From assembly GCF_001425025.1 (NCBI RefSeq), contig NZ_LMDE01000001.1, positions 106,751 to 170,750 on the forward strand: 64,000 bases of DNA, in the 5' to 3' direction. A program made the position numbers and the translations under genes. Shown piece after piece: positions 36,713 through 44,636 of this stretch. The DNA is from Nocardioides sp. Root122. GTDB lineage: Bacteria > Actinomycetota > Actinomycetes > Propionibacteriales > Nocardioidaceae. A model generated the notes under the pieces. That model was not told the origin of the DNA and did not search any database. It was given only the letters and a program-made list of their open reading frames with translations. The number at the start of each line of letters is the position of its first letter. Within the stretch, counting starts at the first letter, position 1.

Positions 36713-37108
36713 TCAGGCCAGCGACGACACCAGCTCCTCGACCCGCCGCCGGATCTCGTCCCGGATCGGCCGGACGGCCTCGATCCCCTGGCCGGCCGGG
36801 TCGTCGAGCGCCCAGTCCTCGTAGCGGGTGCCGGGGTAGAACGGGCAGGCGTCGCCGCAGCCCATCGTGATGACGACGTCGGAGGACTCCACGGCCGCGT
36901 CGCTGAGCAGCTTGGGCTGCCGGCCGGCGATGTCGATGCCGACCTCGGCCATCGCCTCGACCGCGACCGGGTTGATGCTGTCCGCAGGCGCGGACCCCGC
37001 GGACAGCACCTGCACGCGGTCGCCGGCGAGGTGCTGCAGCCAGCCGGCGGCCATCTGCGAGCGCCCGGCGTTGTGGATGCAGACGAACAGGACGGTGGGG
37101 GTGCTCAT
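36713..37108 (-). CDS. arsC: Arsenate reductase, LMW-phosphatase type (ArsC)
   Basis: The 131-residue protein has the CX5R loop VCIHNAGRSQMAA and a second cysteine pair in MGCGDACPFYPG, as in thioredoxin- or mycothiol-linked arsenate reductases. DWALDDPAGQ supplies the general acid Asp. It reduces arsenate to arsenite for export by the neighbouring Acr3-type pump. Start and the pump's stop overlap by one base (TGATG), so the two are translationally coupled in the order arsR - pump - arsC. Confidence 0.88.
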   Translation of the reverse strand: MSTPTVLFVCIHNAGRSQMAAGWLQHLAGDRVQVLSAGSAPADSINPVAVEAMAEVGIDIAGRQPKLLSDAAVESSDVVITMGCGDACPFYPGTRYEDWALDDPAGQGIEAVRPIRDEIRRRVEELVSSLA

Positions 37109-38187
37109 CACGGGATCTCCTGCGTGGTCGGGACGTGGGGGAAGTGCTTGCGCAGGGCGAGGCTGACGTAGACGAGGCCCACCAGCACGGGCACCTCGAT
37201 GAGCGGTCCGACGACTCCCGCCAGCGCCTGGCCGGAGGTGACGCCGAAGGTTGCGATCGCGACGGCGATGGCGAGCTCGAAGTTGTTGCCGGCTGCGGTG
37301 AAGGCGAGCGTCGTGGTGCGCTCGTACGTCATGCCGAGCGCGCGCCCGAGGGCGAAGCCGCCACCCCACATCAGGGCGAAGTAGGCGAGCAGGGGGAGCG
37401 CGATCCGCGCCACGTCCAGTGGCTTGCTGGTGACCTGGTCGCCCTGCAGCGCGAAGAGCACCACGATCGTGAAGAGCAGGCCGATCAGCGCCCACGGCCC
37501 GACACGCGGCAGGAACGCCGACTCGTACCACTCACGGCCGCGCAGCCGTTCGCCGTAGGTCCGCGACAGCCAGCCCAGGACGAGCGGAACGCCGAGGAAG
37601 ATCAGCACGGACTTGGCGATCTGCCAGGACGAGACGTCGAGCGCGGCGCCGCCGAGCCCCAGCCACGAGGGCAGGACCTCGAGGTAGAACCAGCCGAGAC
37701 CGGCGAAGGCGATGACCTGGAAGACCGAGTTCAGCGCGACCAGCACGGCAGCGGCCTCGCGGTCGCCGCACGCCAGGTCGTTCCAGATGATCACCATGGC
37801 GATGCAGCGGGCCAGGCCCACGATGATCAGCCCGGTGCGGTAGGCCGGCAGGTCGGGGAGCAGCAGCCAGGCCAGGGTGAACATCAGCGCCGGCCCGACG
37901 AGCCAGTTGAGCACCAGCGACGCCACGAGCATCCGGCGATCGGCGGTCACGGTGTCGAGCCGGTCGTAGCGCACCTTGGCCAGCACCGGGTACATCATCA
38001 CGAGCAGGCCGATCGCGATGGGCAGCGAGATCCCGTCGACCTCGACCGCGGACAGGGTGTCGCCCAGCCCGGGCACGGACCGTCCGAGCAGGAGGCCGGA
38101 CGCCATCGCCAGCCCGATCCACAGCGGCAGGAAGCGGTCGAGCGTCGAGAGCCGCTCCACGACGTGGGTGTCGGCCGGGGCGCTCAT
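37108..38187 (-). CDS. arsB: ACR3-family arsenite efflux permease
   Basis: The 359-residue integral membrane protein has about ten helices. ARCIAMVIIWNDLACGD carries the conserved cysteine of helix 4, and PLIEVPVLVGLVYVSL the conserved Glu, both required for arsenite transport in this family. It starts with ATG at 38187, overlapping the ArsR stop (ATGA). It exports arsenite or antimonite. Some annotations use the symbol acr3 for this gene. Confidence 0.88.
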   Translation of the reverse strand: MSAPADTHVVERLSTLDRFLPLWIGLAMASGLLLGRSVPGLGDTLSAVEVDGISLPIAIGLLVMMYPVLAKVRYDRLDTVTADRRMLVASLVLNWLVGPALMFTLAWLLLPDLPAYRTGLIIVGLARCIAMVIIWNDLACGDREAAAVLVALNSVFQVIAFAGLGWFYLEVLPSWLGLGGAALDVSSWQIAKSVLIFLGVPLVLGWLSRTYGERLRGREWYESAFLPRVGPWALIGLLFTIVVLFALQGDQVTSKPLDVARIALPLLAYFALMWGGGFALGRALGMTYERTTTLAFTAAGNNFELAIAVAIATFGVTSGQALAGVVGPLIEVPVLVGLVYVSLALRKHFPHVPTTQEIP

Positions 38188-38540
38188 GCGCTCCCGCCGA
38201 TGAGTGCCGCGACGTCGGCCAGCACCTCACGGCGTACGGCGTAGTAGACCCACACGCCCCGCTTGGAGCGGTCGAGGAGCCCGGCGTCGTGCAGCACCTT
38301 GAGGTGGTGGCTGATGGTCGGCTGCGAGAGGTCGAAGGCGTCGTTGAGGTCGCAGACGCACGCCTCACCTCCCTCGCTCGCAGCGACGATCGAGACCAGC
38401 CGGAGCCGGACCGGGTCGGCGAGCGCCTTGAGCAACGGCGTCAGGCGCTCGGCGTGCTCCAGGGAGATCGGCTCCCGGAGCAGCGGTGAGCAGCAGGCAG
38501 CGGTCTCGACGGGCGTCAGGGTGAGGTGGGACTTCGACAC
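38184..38540 (-). CDS. arsR: ArsR/SmtB-family metalloregulator
   Basis: The 118-residue protein has a winged helix (DLSQPTISHHLKVLHDAGLL) and ACVCDL, the CVC arsenite-binding pair. A second Cys pair (AACCSP) lies near the N-terminus. It should repress the locus and leave DNA when arsenite binds. The start is a GTG at 38540 without a clear Shine-Dalgarno, possibly leaderless. Two inverted repeats lie between it and the divergent VOC gene. Confidence 0.85.
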   Translation of the reverse strand: MSKSHLTLTPVETAACCSPLLREPISLEHAERLTPLLKALADPVRLRLVSIVAASEGGEACVCDLNDAFDLSQPTISHHLKVLHDAGLLDRSKRGVWVYYAVRREVLADVAALIGGSA

Positions 38541-38551
38541 AGATCAATATT

Positions 38552-38567
38552 GACATACGTCTATGTC
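38552..38567. promoter_or_regulatory. ArsR-type operator 1 (GACATA-cgtc-TATGTC)
   Basis: Perfect 6-bp arms with a 4-bp spacer lie 12 bp upstream of the arsR start. The GACATA half-site recurs in operator 2. Confidence 0.6.
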
Positions 38568-38581
38568 TGGTGCAATCTCAG

Positions 38582-38601
38582 ACATAGACATTCATCTATG
38601 T
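38582..38601. promoter_or_regulatory. ArsR-type operator 2 (ACATAGA-cattca-TCTATGT)
   Basis: Perfect 7-bp arms with a 6-bp spacer end 15 bp before the VOC gene start. Together with operator 1 it would let ArsR control both divergent transcripts. Confidence 0.6.
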
Positions 38602-38616
38602 GAAGGAAGGCCCGCC

Positions 38617-39030
38617 ATGTCCCGCCTGCAGCTCGCCCTCAACGTCGACGACCTCGCCACGTCGATCGACTTCTACTCCACGCTCTTCGGCACCGAGCCC
38701 CACAAGGTGCGCCCGGGCTACGCCAACTTCGCCGTGGCCCAGCCGCCGCTCAAGCTCGTCCTCATCGAGAACCCCGGTCAGGGCGGCAGCGTCAACCACC
38801 TCGGTGTCGAGGTCGAGGACGTCGACACCGTCGACGCGGAGCTCACCCGCCTGGGCGCCGCCGGCTTCGCCACCACCGAGGAGCGCGACACGACGTGCTG
38901 CTACGCCAAGCAGGACAAGTTCTGGGTGCAGGGCACGCCGGACGGCGAGCGCTGGGAGGTCTACACGATCACCGACGACCTCACCCAGGTCGAGGCCGCG
39001 GCTCCTGCCGAGGCGACCTGCTGCGCCTGA
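38617..39030 (+). CDS. ArsI/CadI-family VOC metalloenzyme
   Basis: The 137-residue vicinal-oxygen-chelate protein has LALNVDDLATSIDFYSTLFG, HLGVEVED and TTCCYAKQDKFW. The adjacent Cys-Cys pair is the trivalent-arsenical binding site of ArsI C-As lyases, also present in CadI. A second Cys pair closes the protein. It would degrade methylarsenite or sequester metal. It is divergent from arsR and shares the operators. GAAGGAAGG precedes the ATG at 38617. Confidence 0.85.
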   Translation: MSRLQLALNVDDLATSIDFYSTLFGTEPHKVRPGYANFAVAQPPLKLVLIENPGQGGSVNHLGVEVEDVDTVDAELTRLGAAGFATTEERDTTCCYAKQDKFWVQGTPDGERWEVYTITDDLTQVEAAAPAEATCCA

Positions 39031-39046
39031 CCGGCCCGCACCACGA

Positions 39047-39111
39047 AGGCAGTTCGGGCGGGCGGTGTGCCTCGTGAGCGTGGCTGCCCGGTCGTCGCGC
39101 GCGAACTGCCT
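39047..39111. repeat. Inverted repeat AGGCAGTTCG / CGAACTGCCT
   Basis: The arms (39047-39056 and 39102-39111) are perfect, and inner bases add GC pairs. It could terminate the arsI-like transcript or be a small palindromic element. No T-run follows. Confidence 0.5.
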
Positions 39112-39235
39112 GCATGGTGTCGACGGGTCGATGCCGGGCGCCTGAGTCGGCTCACATCATGCCGGATTCTCCGGAACACCACGCGTCACGCTAGTGTTGG
39201 CAACTCAGACGCCCGGCCGGTCTTGCCCCGGGCGC

Positions 39236-39263
39236 AGGTCCGCTCGAACGCTCAGCGGGACCT
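39236..39263 (+). promoter_or_regulatory. Leader hairpin upstream of DEAD-box helicase
   Basis: AGGTCCGCT pairs with AGCGGGACCT (one bulged G), with a 9-nt loop and TTTCCTC following. It lies about 90 bp upstream of the helicase start, so it may be a cis-acting leader element (attenuator or RNA stability hairpin). Confidence 0.4.
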
Positions 39264-39352
39264 TTCCTCACTCTGAGGCACGTTTGCCGCTGCCCGTCGA
39301 TCCAGACGCCGAGCGGCCCACGGTGGCGAGACGCCAACCGAAAGCAACTCAC

Positions 39353-40834
39353 ATGAACTTCGCCGAACTCGGCGTGCCCTCCTCGCTCGCGCAGATCCTG
39401 ACGCAGCAGGACATCACCACCCCCACGCCCATCCAGGCCGCGACGCTGCCCGACAGCATCTCCGGCCGCGACATCCTGGGCCGCGGTCGCACCGGCTCGG
39501 GCAAGACCTACGCCTTCCTCCTGCCGCTGGTCGCCCGGCTCGACGCGAGCAAGCTGCCCGCGATGCCGCGCAAGCCCCGTGCGCTGATCCTGGCCCCGAC
39601 CCGCGAGCTGGTCGGGCAGATCCACGCGTCCCTCGCACCGCTCGCGAAGGCCGCCGGCCTCTCGACCGTCGTCATCTACGGCGGCGTGGGCCAGGGCCCG
39701 CAGACCACCGCGCTCAAGAAGGGCGTCGACGTCGTCATCGCCTGCCCCGGCCGCCTCGAGGACCTCATGGGCCAGGGCTACGCCGACCTCTCCGCGGTCG
39801 AGATCACCATCCTCGACGAGGCCGACCACATGGCCGACCTCGGCTTCCTGCCCGGCGTGCGCCGGATCATGGACAAGACGCCCCGCACCGGGCAGCGGAT
39901 GCTGTTCTCCGCCACGCTCGACAAGGCGATCGACGTCCTGGTGAAGCGGTTCCTCACCAACCCCGCCGTGCACGAGGCCGATTCGGCCCAGTCGCCGGTC
40001 GGCACGATGCACCACCACGTGCTGCACCTGAGCCGTGACCAGCGCGTGCCCGTGCTGGTCGACCTCACGAGCGCGCCGGGCCGCACGGTCGTCTTCACCC
40101 GCACCAAGCACGGCGCCAAGGCCCTGACCCGCCAGCTCAACAAGTCGGGCGTCCCGACGGTCGAGCTGCACGGCAACCTGTCGCAGAACGCGCGCACCCG
40201 CAACATGGCGGCGTTCCACGCCGGCGAGGCCAGCACGCTCGTCGCCACCGACATCGCGGCGCGCGGCATCCACGTCGACGACGTGGCACTCGTGGTGCAC
40301 GCCGACCCCCCGGTCGAGCACAAGGCCTACCTGCACCGCTCCGGTCGTACGGCGCGTGCCGGCGCCGAGGGCACCGTCATCACGCTGATGACAGACGAGC
40401 AGCAGCGCGACGTGCGCGACCTGACCCGCCTGGCCGGCATCAAGCCGACCACCACGAAGATCAGCGGCCCGGGTCACCCGATGCTCGTCGAGCTGGCCCC
40501 GGGCGAGCGCACGCTCGTCCCCGGCGGCCTCGTCGTCGACGTGCCCGTCTCCACCGGTGGCGGTGGCCGCTCGACGGGCGCCAACGCCCAGCGCAAGCGG
40601 GCCCGCAGCTCGGGCCAGACCAACGGCACGTCGCGTCGTGGCAACCCGACGACCTACACCACGGAGAGCGGCGGCAGCGCCTCCGCCGGCGGCGGCCAGC
40701 GCCGGCGCTCCGGCGGCGGCTCGTCGGCCGGCGGTCAGGGTGGCGGCAATCGTCGTCGCTCCGGCGGCGGTGGCCAGTCCGGCCAGCGCAGCAGCGGTGG
40801 CCACAGCGCCTCGTCGTTCAGTCGCGGTCGCTGA
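39353..40834 (+). CDS. DEAD-box RNA helicase with RGG-type tail
   Basis: The 493-residue protein has the full helicase core: TPIQ (Q motif), GRTGSGKT (motif I), PTRELVGQI, ILDEADHMADLGF (DEAD), FSATLDKA (SAT), and ARGIHVDDVALVVH plus HRSGRTARAG in domain 2. The last roughly 100 residues are a Gly/Ser/Arg/Gln-rich disordered tail, as in RhlE-like proteins that bind RNA non-specifically. It would unwind RNA structures, for example in ribosome assembly or cold adaptation. The ATG at 39353 has only a weak ribosome-binding site; the leader hairpin suggests extra control. Confidence 0.92.
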   Translation: MNFAELGVPSSLAQILTQQDITTPTPIQAATLPDSISGRDILGRGRTGSGKTYAFLLPLVARLDASKLPAMPRKPRALILAPTRELVGQIHASLAPLAKAAGLSTVVIYGGVGQGPQTTALKKGVDVVIACPGRLEDLMGQGYADLSAVEITILDEADHMADLGFLPGVRRIMDKTPRTGQRMLFSATLDKAIDVLVKRFLTNPAVHEADSAQSPVGTMHHHVLHLSRDQRVPVLVDLTSAPGRTVVFTRTKHGAKALTRQLNKSGVPTVELHGNLSQNARTRNMAAFHAGEASTLVATDIAARGIHVDDVALVVHADPPVEHKAYLHRSGRTARAGAEGTVITLMTDEQQRDVRDLTRLAGIKPTTTKISGPGHPMLVELAPGERTLVPGGLVVDVPVSTGGGGRSTGANAQRKRARSSGQTNGTSRRGNPTTYTTESGGSASAGGGQRRRSGGGSSAGGQGGGNRRRSGGGGQSGQRSSGGHSASSFSRGR

Positions 40835-40857
40835 CCCGCAGTCCCACACGCGCCTCA

Positions 40858-40892
40858 CTGGCCCCTGAGTCTCTCGGAGACTCGGGGGCCAG
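40858..40892 (+). terminator. Strong stem-loop after helicase gene
   Basis: CTGGCCCCTGAGTCTC (40858-40873) pairs with GAGACTCGGGGGCCAG (40877-40892) over 16 bp with one G-T pair and a TCG loop. It lies 23 bp after the helicase stop. There is no U-tract, as is frequent in high-GC actinobacteria. Confidence 0.75.
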
Positions 40893-40947
40893 CGTCGTTC
40901 CGCGTCGTGCCCATCCGGATCACGGCCGGTGAGGAGGCCTTCCTAGA

Positions 40948-41646
40948 GTGGACGCCATGCGCACCTTCATCCGCCGATCGCTGTGGGACGTCGTCCCGCG
41001 CGACCAGCGCGACACCGACACGGCCTTCCGGCGGCGGCAGCTCGTCGCTGCCGTCGTGGTGCTGGTCGGTGCCGGTGTGCTCGGCTGGTCGCTCCGGCTC
41101 GAGCCCGGCGGCACCACGTTCTACGTCGCTGCCGTCGTGCTCGCCGGAGTCTGGGCAGCCGGCGCGTTCCTGTCCGGCCGCCTGCACCTGGGCCGGATCG
41201 CCGGCGAGGGGGAGCTCTTCGTCCGCCCGATCCTCGCGCCGATCCTGCTCGGCCTCGTGCTCGTCGGGATCTTCGTCCTCGGCTCGCTCGTCGTGCGGGA
41301 GATCCCACCGCTGGCCGACTACGTCAGCTCGGTGCTGGAGTACGCCGACGAGGGCTCGCTGACGCTCCTGGCGGTCATCACCTTCTTCAACGGCATCGCC
41401 GAGGAGCTGTTCTTCCGGGGCGCGATGTATGCCGCGATCCCGCGACACCCGGTCCTGTGGACCACCCTCGCCTACGTCGTGGCGACCCTCGCCACCGGCA
41501 ACGTGATGCTCGCCTTCGCCGCCATCCTGCTCGGTGCGGTGTGCGGACTCGAGCGGCGCGCGAGCGGTGGCGTGCTGGCACCGATCCTGACCCACATCAC
41601 GTGGTCGCTCTCGATGCTCTTCCTGCTACCCCTTCTGTTCGCCTGA
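40948..41646 (+). CDS. CPBP-family intramembrane metalloprotease
   Basis: The 232-residue membrane protein has about six helices. FNGIAEELFFRGAMY carries the EExxxR motif of CAAX-prenyl-protease-like/bacteriocin-processing enzymes, and ILTHITWSL the late His motif. The function in bacteria is mostly unassigned. The start is GTG at 40948, 10 bp after GAGGAGG; an ATG at 40957 is also possible. It converges on, and overlaps by 21 bp, the oxidoreductase gene below. Confidence 0.8.
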   Translation: MDAMRTFIRRSLWDVVPRDQRDTDTAFRRRQLVAAVVVLVGAGVLGWSLRLEPGGTTFYVAAVVLAGVWAAGAFLSGRLHLGRIAGEGELFVRPILAPILLGLVLVGIFVLGSLVVREIPPLADYVSSVLEYADEGSLTLLAVITFFNGIAEELFFRGAMYAAIPRHPVLWTTLAYVVATLATGNVMLAFAAILLGAVCGLERRASGGVLAPILTHITWSLSMLFLLPLLFA

Positions 41647-42534
41647 CGCGGCGCGCTCGGCCAGGGCACGGCGCACCGACTCCTCGTAGGTGAGGAGCTC
41701 GCCCGGCACCACGTCCTGGATCGAGGTGTCGCGGACGACGACCTCGGTGGACATCGAGTCGATGAGGTTGCGGCCGGTCGTGACGTCGACGTCGGTGACC
41801 AGTGCGAGCCACCGCGAGGACAGCCCGGGGGTCAGCAGCGGGACGACCACGATCGGGATCGAGCGACCGTTCATCTGCTGCGCCGCGCCCTGGAGCATCT
41901 CGCGGTAGGTGAGCTGCTCGGGACCGCCGATCTCGAACACCCGGCCGAGCGCCTCCTCCTCGCCGACCACCCCGGCGAGGTAGCGCACCACGTCGTCGAT
42001 GGCGATCGGCTGGGTGCGGGTGCCGACCCACTTCGGGACCACCATCGCCGGGAGGTTCTTGACCAGCTGGCGGGTCAGCTCCCACGAGATGCCTCCGTGA
42101 CCGACGACGATCGCGGCGCGCAGCACCGTGACCGGCACGCCGTCGGTGCCGAGCAGGCCCTCGACCTCGCGGCGCGAGCGCAGGTGCGCCGACAGCCCCT
42201 GGTCGTCGTCGTCGCCGAGACCGCCCATGTAGACGATCTGCTGCAGGCCGGCCGCAGCGGCGGCAGCGCTGAAGTTCCGCGCCGCCTGGGCGTCCTTGCG
42301 CTCGAAGTCCGGGTCGTCGAGCGAGTGGACGAGGTAGATCGCCACGTCGACGCCGTCGAGGGCGGGACCGAGCGAGTCGGCGTCCATCACGTCGGCGCCG
42401 ACGGGTTCGCCCGGCCCGTCGTAGTCGTCCGGGCGGCGGGTCATCGCCCGCACGTCGTGGCCGGCGTCGATCAGGACGGGGACGAGGCGGCGGCCGATGA
42501 AGCCGGTCGCGCCGGTCACGAGGACAGTGCTCAT
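41626..42534 (-). CDS. NAD(P)-binding short-chain/NmrA-type oxidoreductase
   Basis: The 302-residue protein begins VLVTGATGFIGRRLVPVLIDAG, a Rossmann Gly-rich motif of atypical extended SDR (NmrA/ubiquinone-assembly-like) proteins. YLVHSLDDPDF, VYMGGLGDD and VLRAAIVVGHGG are typical of the actinobacterial NAD(P)H-binding epimerase-like group. A YxxxK pair is not evident, so it may be a redox sensor or non-catalytic member. It is probably cytoplasmic. The stop lies inside the converging CPBP gene. Confidence 0.78.
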   Translation of the reverse strand: MSTVLVTGATGFIGRRLVPVLIDAGHDVRAMTRRPDDYDGPGEPVGADVMDADSLGPALDGVDVAIYLVHSLDDPDFERKDAQAARNFSAAAAAAGLQQIVYMGGLGDDDDQGLSAHLRSRREVEGLLGTDGVPVTVLRAAIVVGHGGISWELTRQLVKNLPAMVVPKWVGTRTQPIAIDDVVRYLAGVVGEEEALGRVFEIGGPEQLTYREMLQGAAQQMNGRSIPIVVVPLLTPGLSSRWLALVTDVDVTTGRNLIDSMSTEVVVRDTSIQDVVPGELLTYEESVRRALAERAASGEQKG

Positions 42535-42569
42535 GCACCCATGCTGTCAGGCCGGGCGAGCAGGCCGCT

Positions 42570-43892
42570 TCATCCGTGCGTGCCCTCGCGCTCCCGGCGG
42601 GCGTCGAGACGGGCCATCGCAGGCGTCGCGGTCACACCGTGCAGCATCACCGAGGCGATCACGGTGAACGCGACCGTCGACCACAGCCACGGCTCGTCGG
42701 GCAGGTGCTCGTGCGAGGCGGCGTACGCCAGGTAGAACAGCGAGCCGACGCCGCGCACGCCGAAGAACGCCACGGCGGCGGTCTCGCCGCGATCCAGCCC
42801 GCCGTTCTCCTGGTCGTCGCGTGCCAGCACCGCCAGGGAGAGGTAGCCGGCCAGCGGACGGACCACGAGCAGCAGCGCCAGTGCGACGGCGACACCCCGC
42901 CAGTCCAGGTGCTCGAGCAGCCCGCGCGTCATCGCCATGCCCAGCACGAGCAGCACCAGCAGCGTCATCAGGCGCTCCAGCCGCTCGACCACGCCGTGCA
43001 TCGCGCGCTGGTAGGAGTGGCCGCGCTTCGAGGCGCGCAGCCGCATCGCGCAGGCGAAGACGGCCAGGAACCCGTAGCCGCCGACCAGCTCCGCGGCGCC
43101 GTACGACGCCAGCAGCGCTGCGAGCGCGAGCAGGGGCTCGCCGACGTCGGCCAGACGCAGCTCCTCGGTGCGGGCGTGGAAGGCCTGTCGCCCGAGCAGC
43201 CAACCGAGCACGAAGCCCACCAGGACGCCGAGCGCGATCTTCCCGACGACGTACCAGCCCAGCCAGGCCCCGACGTCGGGCAGCGCGAAGCCGCCCGCAA
43301 GGAGCAGGAGCGCCAGGTGCACGAAGGGGAACGCGAGCCCGTCGTTGAGGCCGGCCTCGGCGGTGAGGGAGAACCGGATGTCGTCGTCCTCCTCGATCTC
43401 CTCCTGCTCCTCCGCCTCGGCCACGTCCTCGGTCAGCGGCTCGCCGACCTGGACGTCAGAGGCCAGCACCGGGTCGGTCGGGGCGAGGACGGCGCCCAGC
43501 AGCAGCGCGACGGCGGGGGCCAGACCGGCCACCCACCACCCCAGGAACGCGGTGCCGAGGATGGTGAGCGGCATCGCCACCAGCAGCAGCCGCCAGACCG
43601 GGGACCAGGTGCGCCACGACCGCCACGACCGCAGGTCGAGCATGCGGTCGATCGCCAGCCCGACGCCCATGAGGGAGACGAGCACGGTGAACTCGGTGAC
43701 GTGGGTGATCAGCGCGTGGTTGTCCTGCGGCTCCAGGCTGACGTCGTCGGCGAGGGGCAGCAGGCCGAAGCCCATGCCGAGGACGACGAGCACCATCGGC
43801 GGTGACAGCGCGATGCGACTCGTCACCTGGGGCAGGACCGTCGCGAGGAGCAGGGACAGGCCGAGCAGGAAGTAGACCGCGGCCGCGGTCAT
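42570..43892 (-). CDS. CPA1-family cation/proton antiporter
   Basis: The 440-residue protein has about twelve membrane segments. APTDPVLASDV and EAGLNDGLAFPF are the transport-site motifs of NhaP/CPA1-type sodium or potassium/proton exchangers. An acidic cytoplasmic loop (AEEQEEIEEDDD) lies between them. It would export Na+ or K+ for pH or salt control. The ATG at 43892 has only a weak Shine-Dalgarno. It stands alone between the oxidoreductase and MerR genes. Confidence 0.87.
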   Translation of the reverse strand: MTAAAVYFLLGLSLLLATVLPQVTSRIALSPPMVLVVLGMGFGLLPLADDVSLEPQDNHALITHVTEFTVLVSLMGVGLAIDRMLDLRSWRSWRTWSPVWRLLLVAMPLTILGTAFLGWWVAGLAPAVALLLGAVLAPTDPVLASDVQVGEPLTEDVAEAEEQEEIEEDDDIRFSLTAEAGLNDGLAFPFVHLALLLLAGGFALPDVGAWLGWYVVGKIALGVLVGFVLGWLLGRQAFHARTEELRLADVGEPLLALAALLASYGAAELVGGYGFLAVFACAMRLRASKRGHSYQRAMHGVVERLERLMTLLVLLVLGMAMTRGLLEHLDWRGVAVALALLLVVRPLAGYLSLAVLARDDQENGGLDRGETAAVAFFGVRGVGSLFYLAYAASHEHLPDEPWLWSTVAFTVIASVMLHGVTATPAMARLDARREREGTHG

Positions 43893-43969
43893 CGGGTCCG
43901 CTGGTCTTCGTCAGTCACCGCGCCACCCTCGCAAGTCACGGGCTGGCGTGCGAACACCCCGATGGGCGG

Positions 43970-44545
43970 TCATCTCACCCGCCTGCCGTCGTGGGCCGCC
44001 TGGCTCTGGTCGATGGCCTGCTCGTAGGCGGTGACCAGTCCGGCGATCGTCAGCGGCTTGAGGCGGTGGATGAACTCGCGCAGCTGCTCGGCGGTGTAGC
44101 CGTGCTCACGGAACTGCGGCCACACCATGGTCCGGACGATCTCGGAGAGCTCCTCGGCGACCTGGCGCCCGTGCTCGGCGTAGACCTCCGCGACGGCCGC
44201 GGCCGCCTCGGGCGAGATGCCCATGCCCGACAGCCCGCCGGGGACGTCGACGTCACGGTCGCCGGTCACCGGCGCGAGCAACGAGAGGTGGCGCGCGATG
44301 TCGGAGGGGGTGGCGCTCTCGGGGATCTGGTCGACGTACTTCTCGATGGCGGCGAGCGTGAAGCCGTGGCCCTGGAGCTCGCGGACGAGCTCGAGCCGCG
44401 CGACGTGGTCGGGGCCGTAGTAGCCGGAGCGACCGCGGCGGATCGGCGAGGGGACCAGGCCGCGCGAGGCGTAGAAGCGCACGTTGCGCGCGCTCACCCC
44501 CGTGCGCTCGGTCAGCTCGTCCAGCGTCAGCAGCTCGGTCTCCAC
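43970..44545 (-). CDS. MerR-family transcriptional regulator
   Basis: The 191-residue protein begins with a MerR winged helix (LTLDELTERTGVSARNVRFY then RRGRSGYYGPDHVARLELVR) and a helical C-terminal effector part without a Cys metal site. The GTG at 44545 is chosen for GAGAGGATGG upstream. It is divergent from the thiolase and FadB genes, with an inverted repeat between, which implies it controls fatty-acid beta-oxidation. The effector is unknown; an acyl-CoA is possible. Confidence 0.82.
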   Translation of the reverse strand: METELLTLDELTERTGVSARNVRFYASRGLVPSPIRRGRSGYYGPDHVARLELVRELQGHGFTLAAIEKYVDQIPESATPSDIARHLSLLAPVTGDRDVDVPGGLSGMGISPEAAAAVAEVYAEHGRQVAEELSEIVRTMVWPQFREHGYTAEQLREFIHRLKPLTIAGLVTAYEQAIDQSQAAHDGRRVR

Positions 44546-44606
44546 GCACCCATCCTCTCGTCGTCGATCCGCGGGTCCGACGTGACGCCGCCCACACCTG
44601 TTGGAC

Positions 44607-44627
44607 TGTGACAGTAATGGTGTCACA
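44607..44627. promoter_or_regulatory. Operator TGTGACA-gtaatgg-TGTCACA between merR and fadA
   Basis: Perfect 7-bp arms with a 7-bp spacer lie immediately after a TTGGAC (44601-44606) that could serve as a -35 element. The site ends 9 bp before the thiolase ATG, so the transcript is probably leaderless or nearly so. Confidence 0.6.
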
Positions 44628-44636
44628 ATCGCCCAC

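Larger units (their letters stand above)
39031..39352 (+). other. Non-coding stretch between arsI-like gene and helicase
   Basis: These 322 bp hold no convincing gene. They contain a 10-bp inverted repeat with a 45-nt loop (39047-39111) close after the VOC gene, and a hairpin followed by a pyrimidine-rich stretch (39236-39263) in the leader of the helicase gene. A long untranslated leader for the helicase is possible. Confidence 0.5.

Noticed and set aside
38617..39030. Glyoxalase I
   Set aside because: VOC fold only; the Cys-Cys pair and ars context point to ArsI/CadI.
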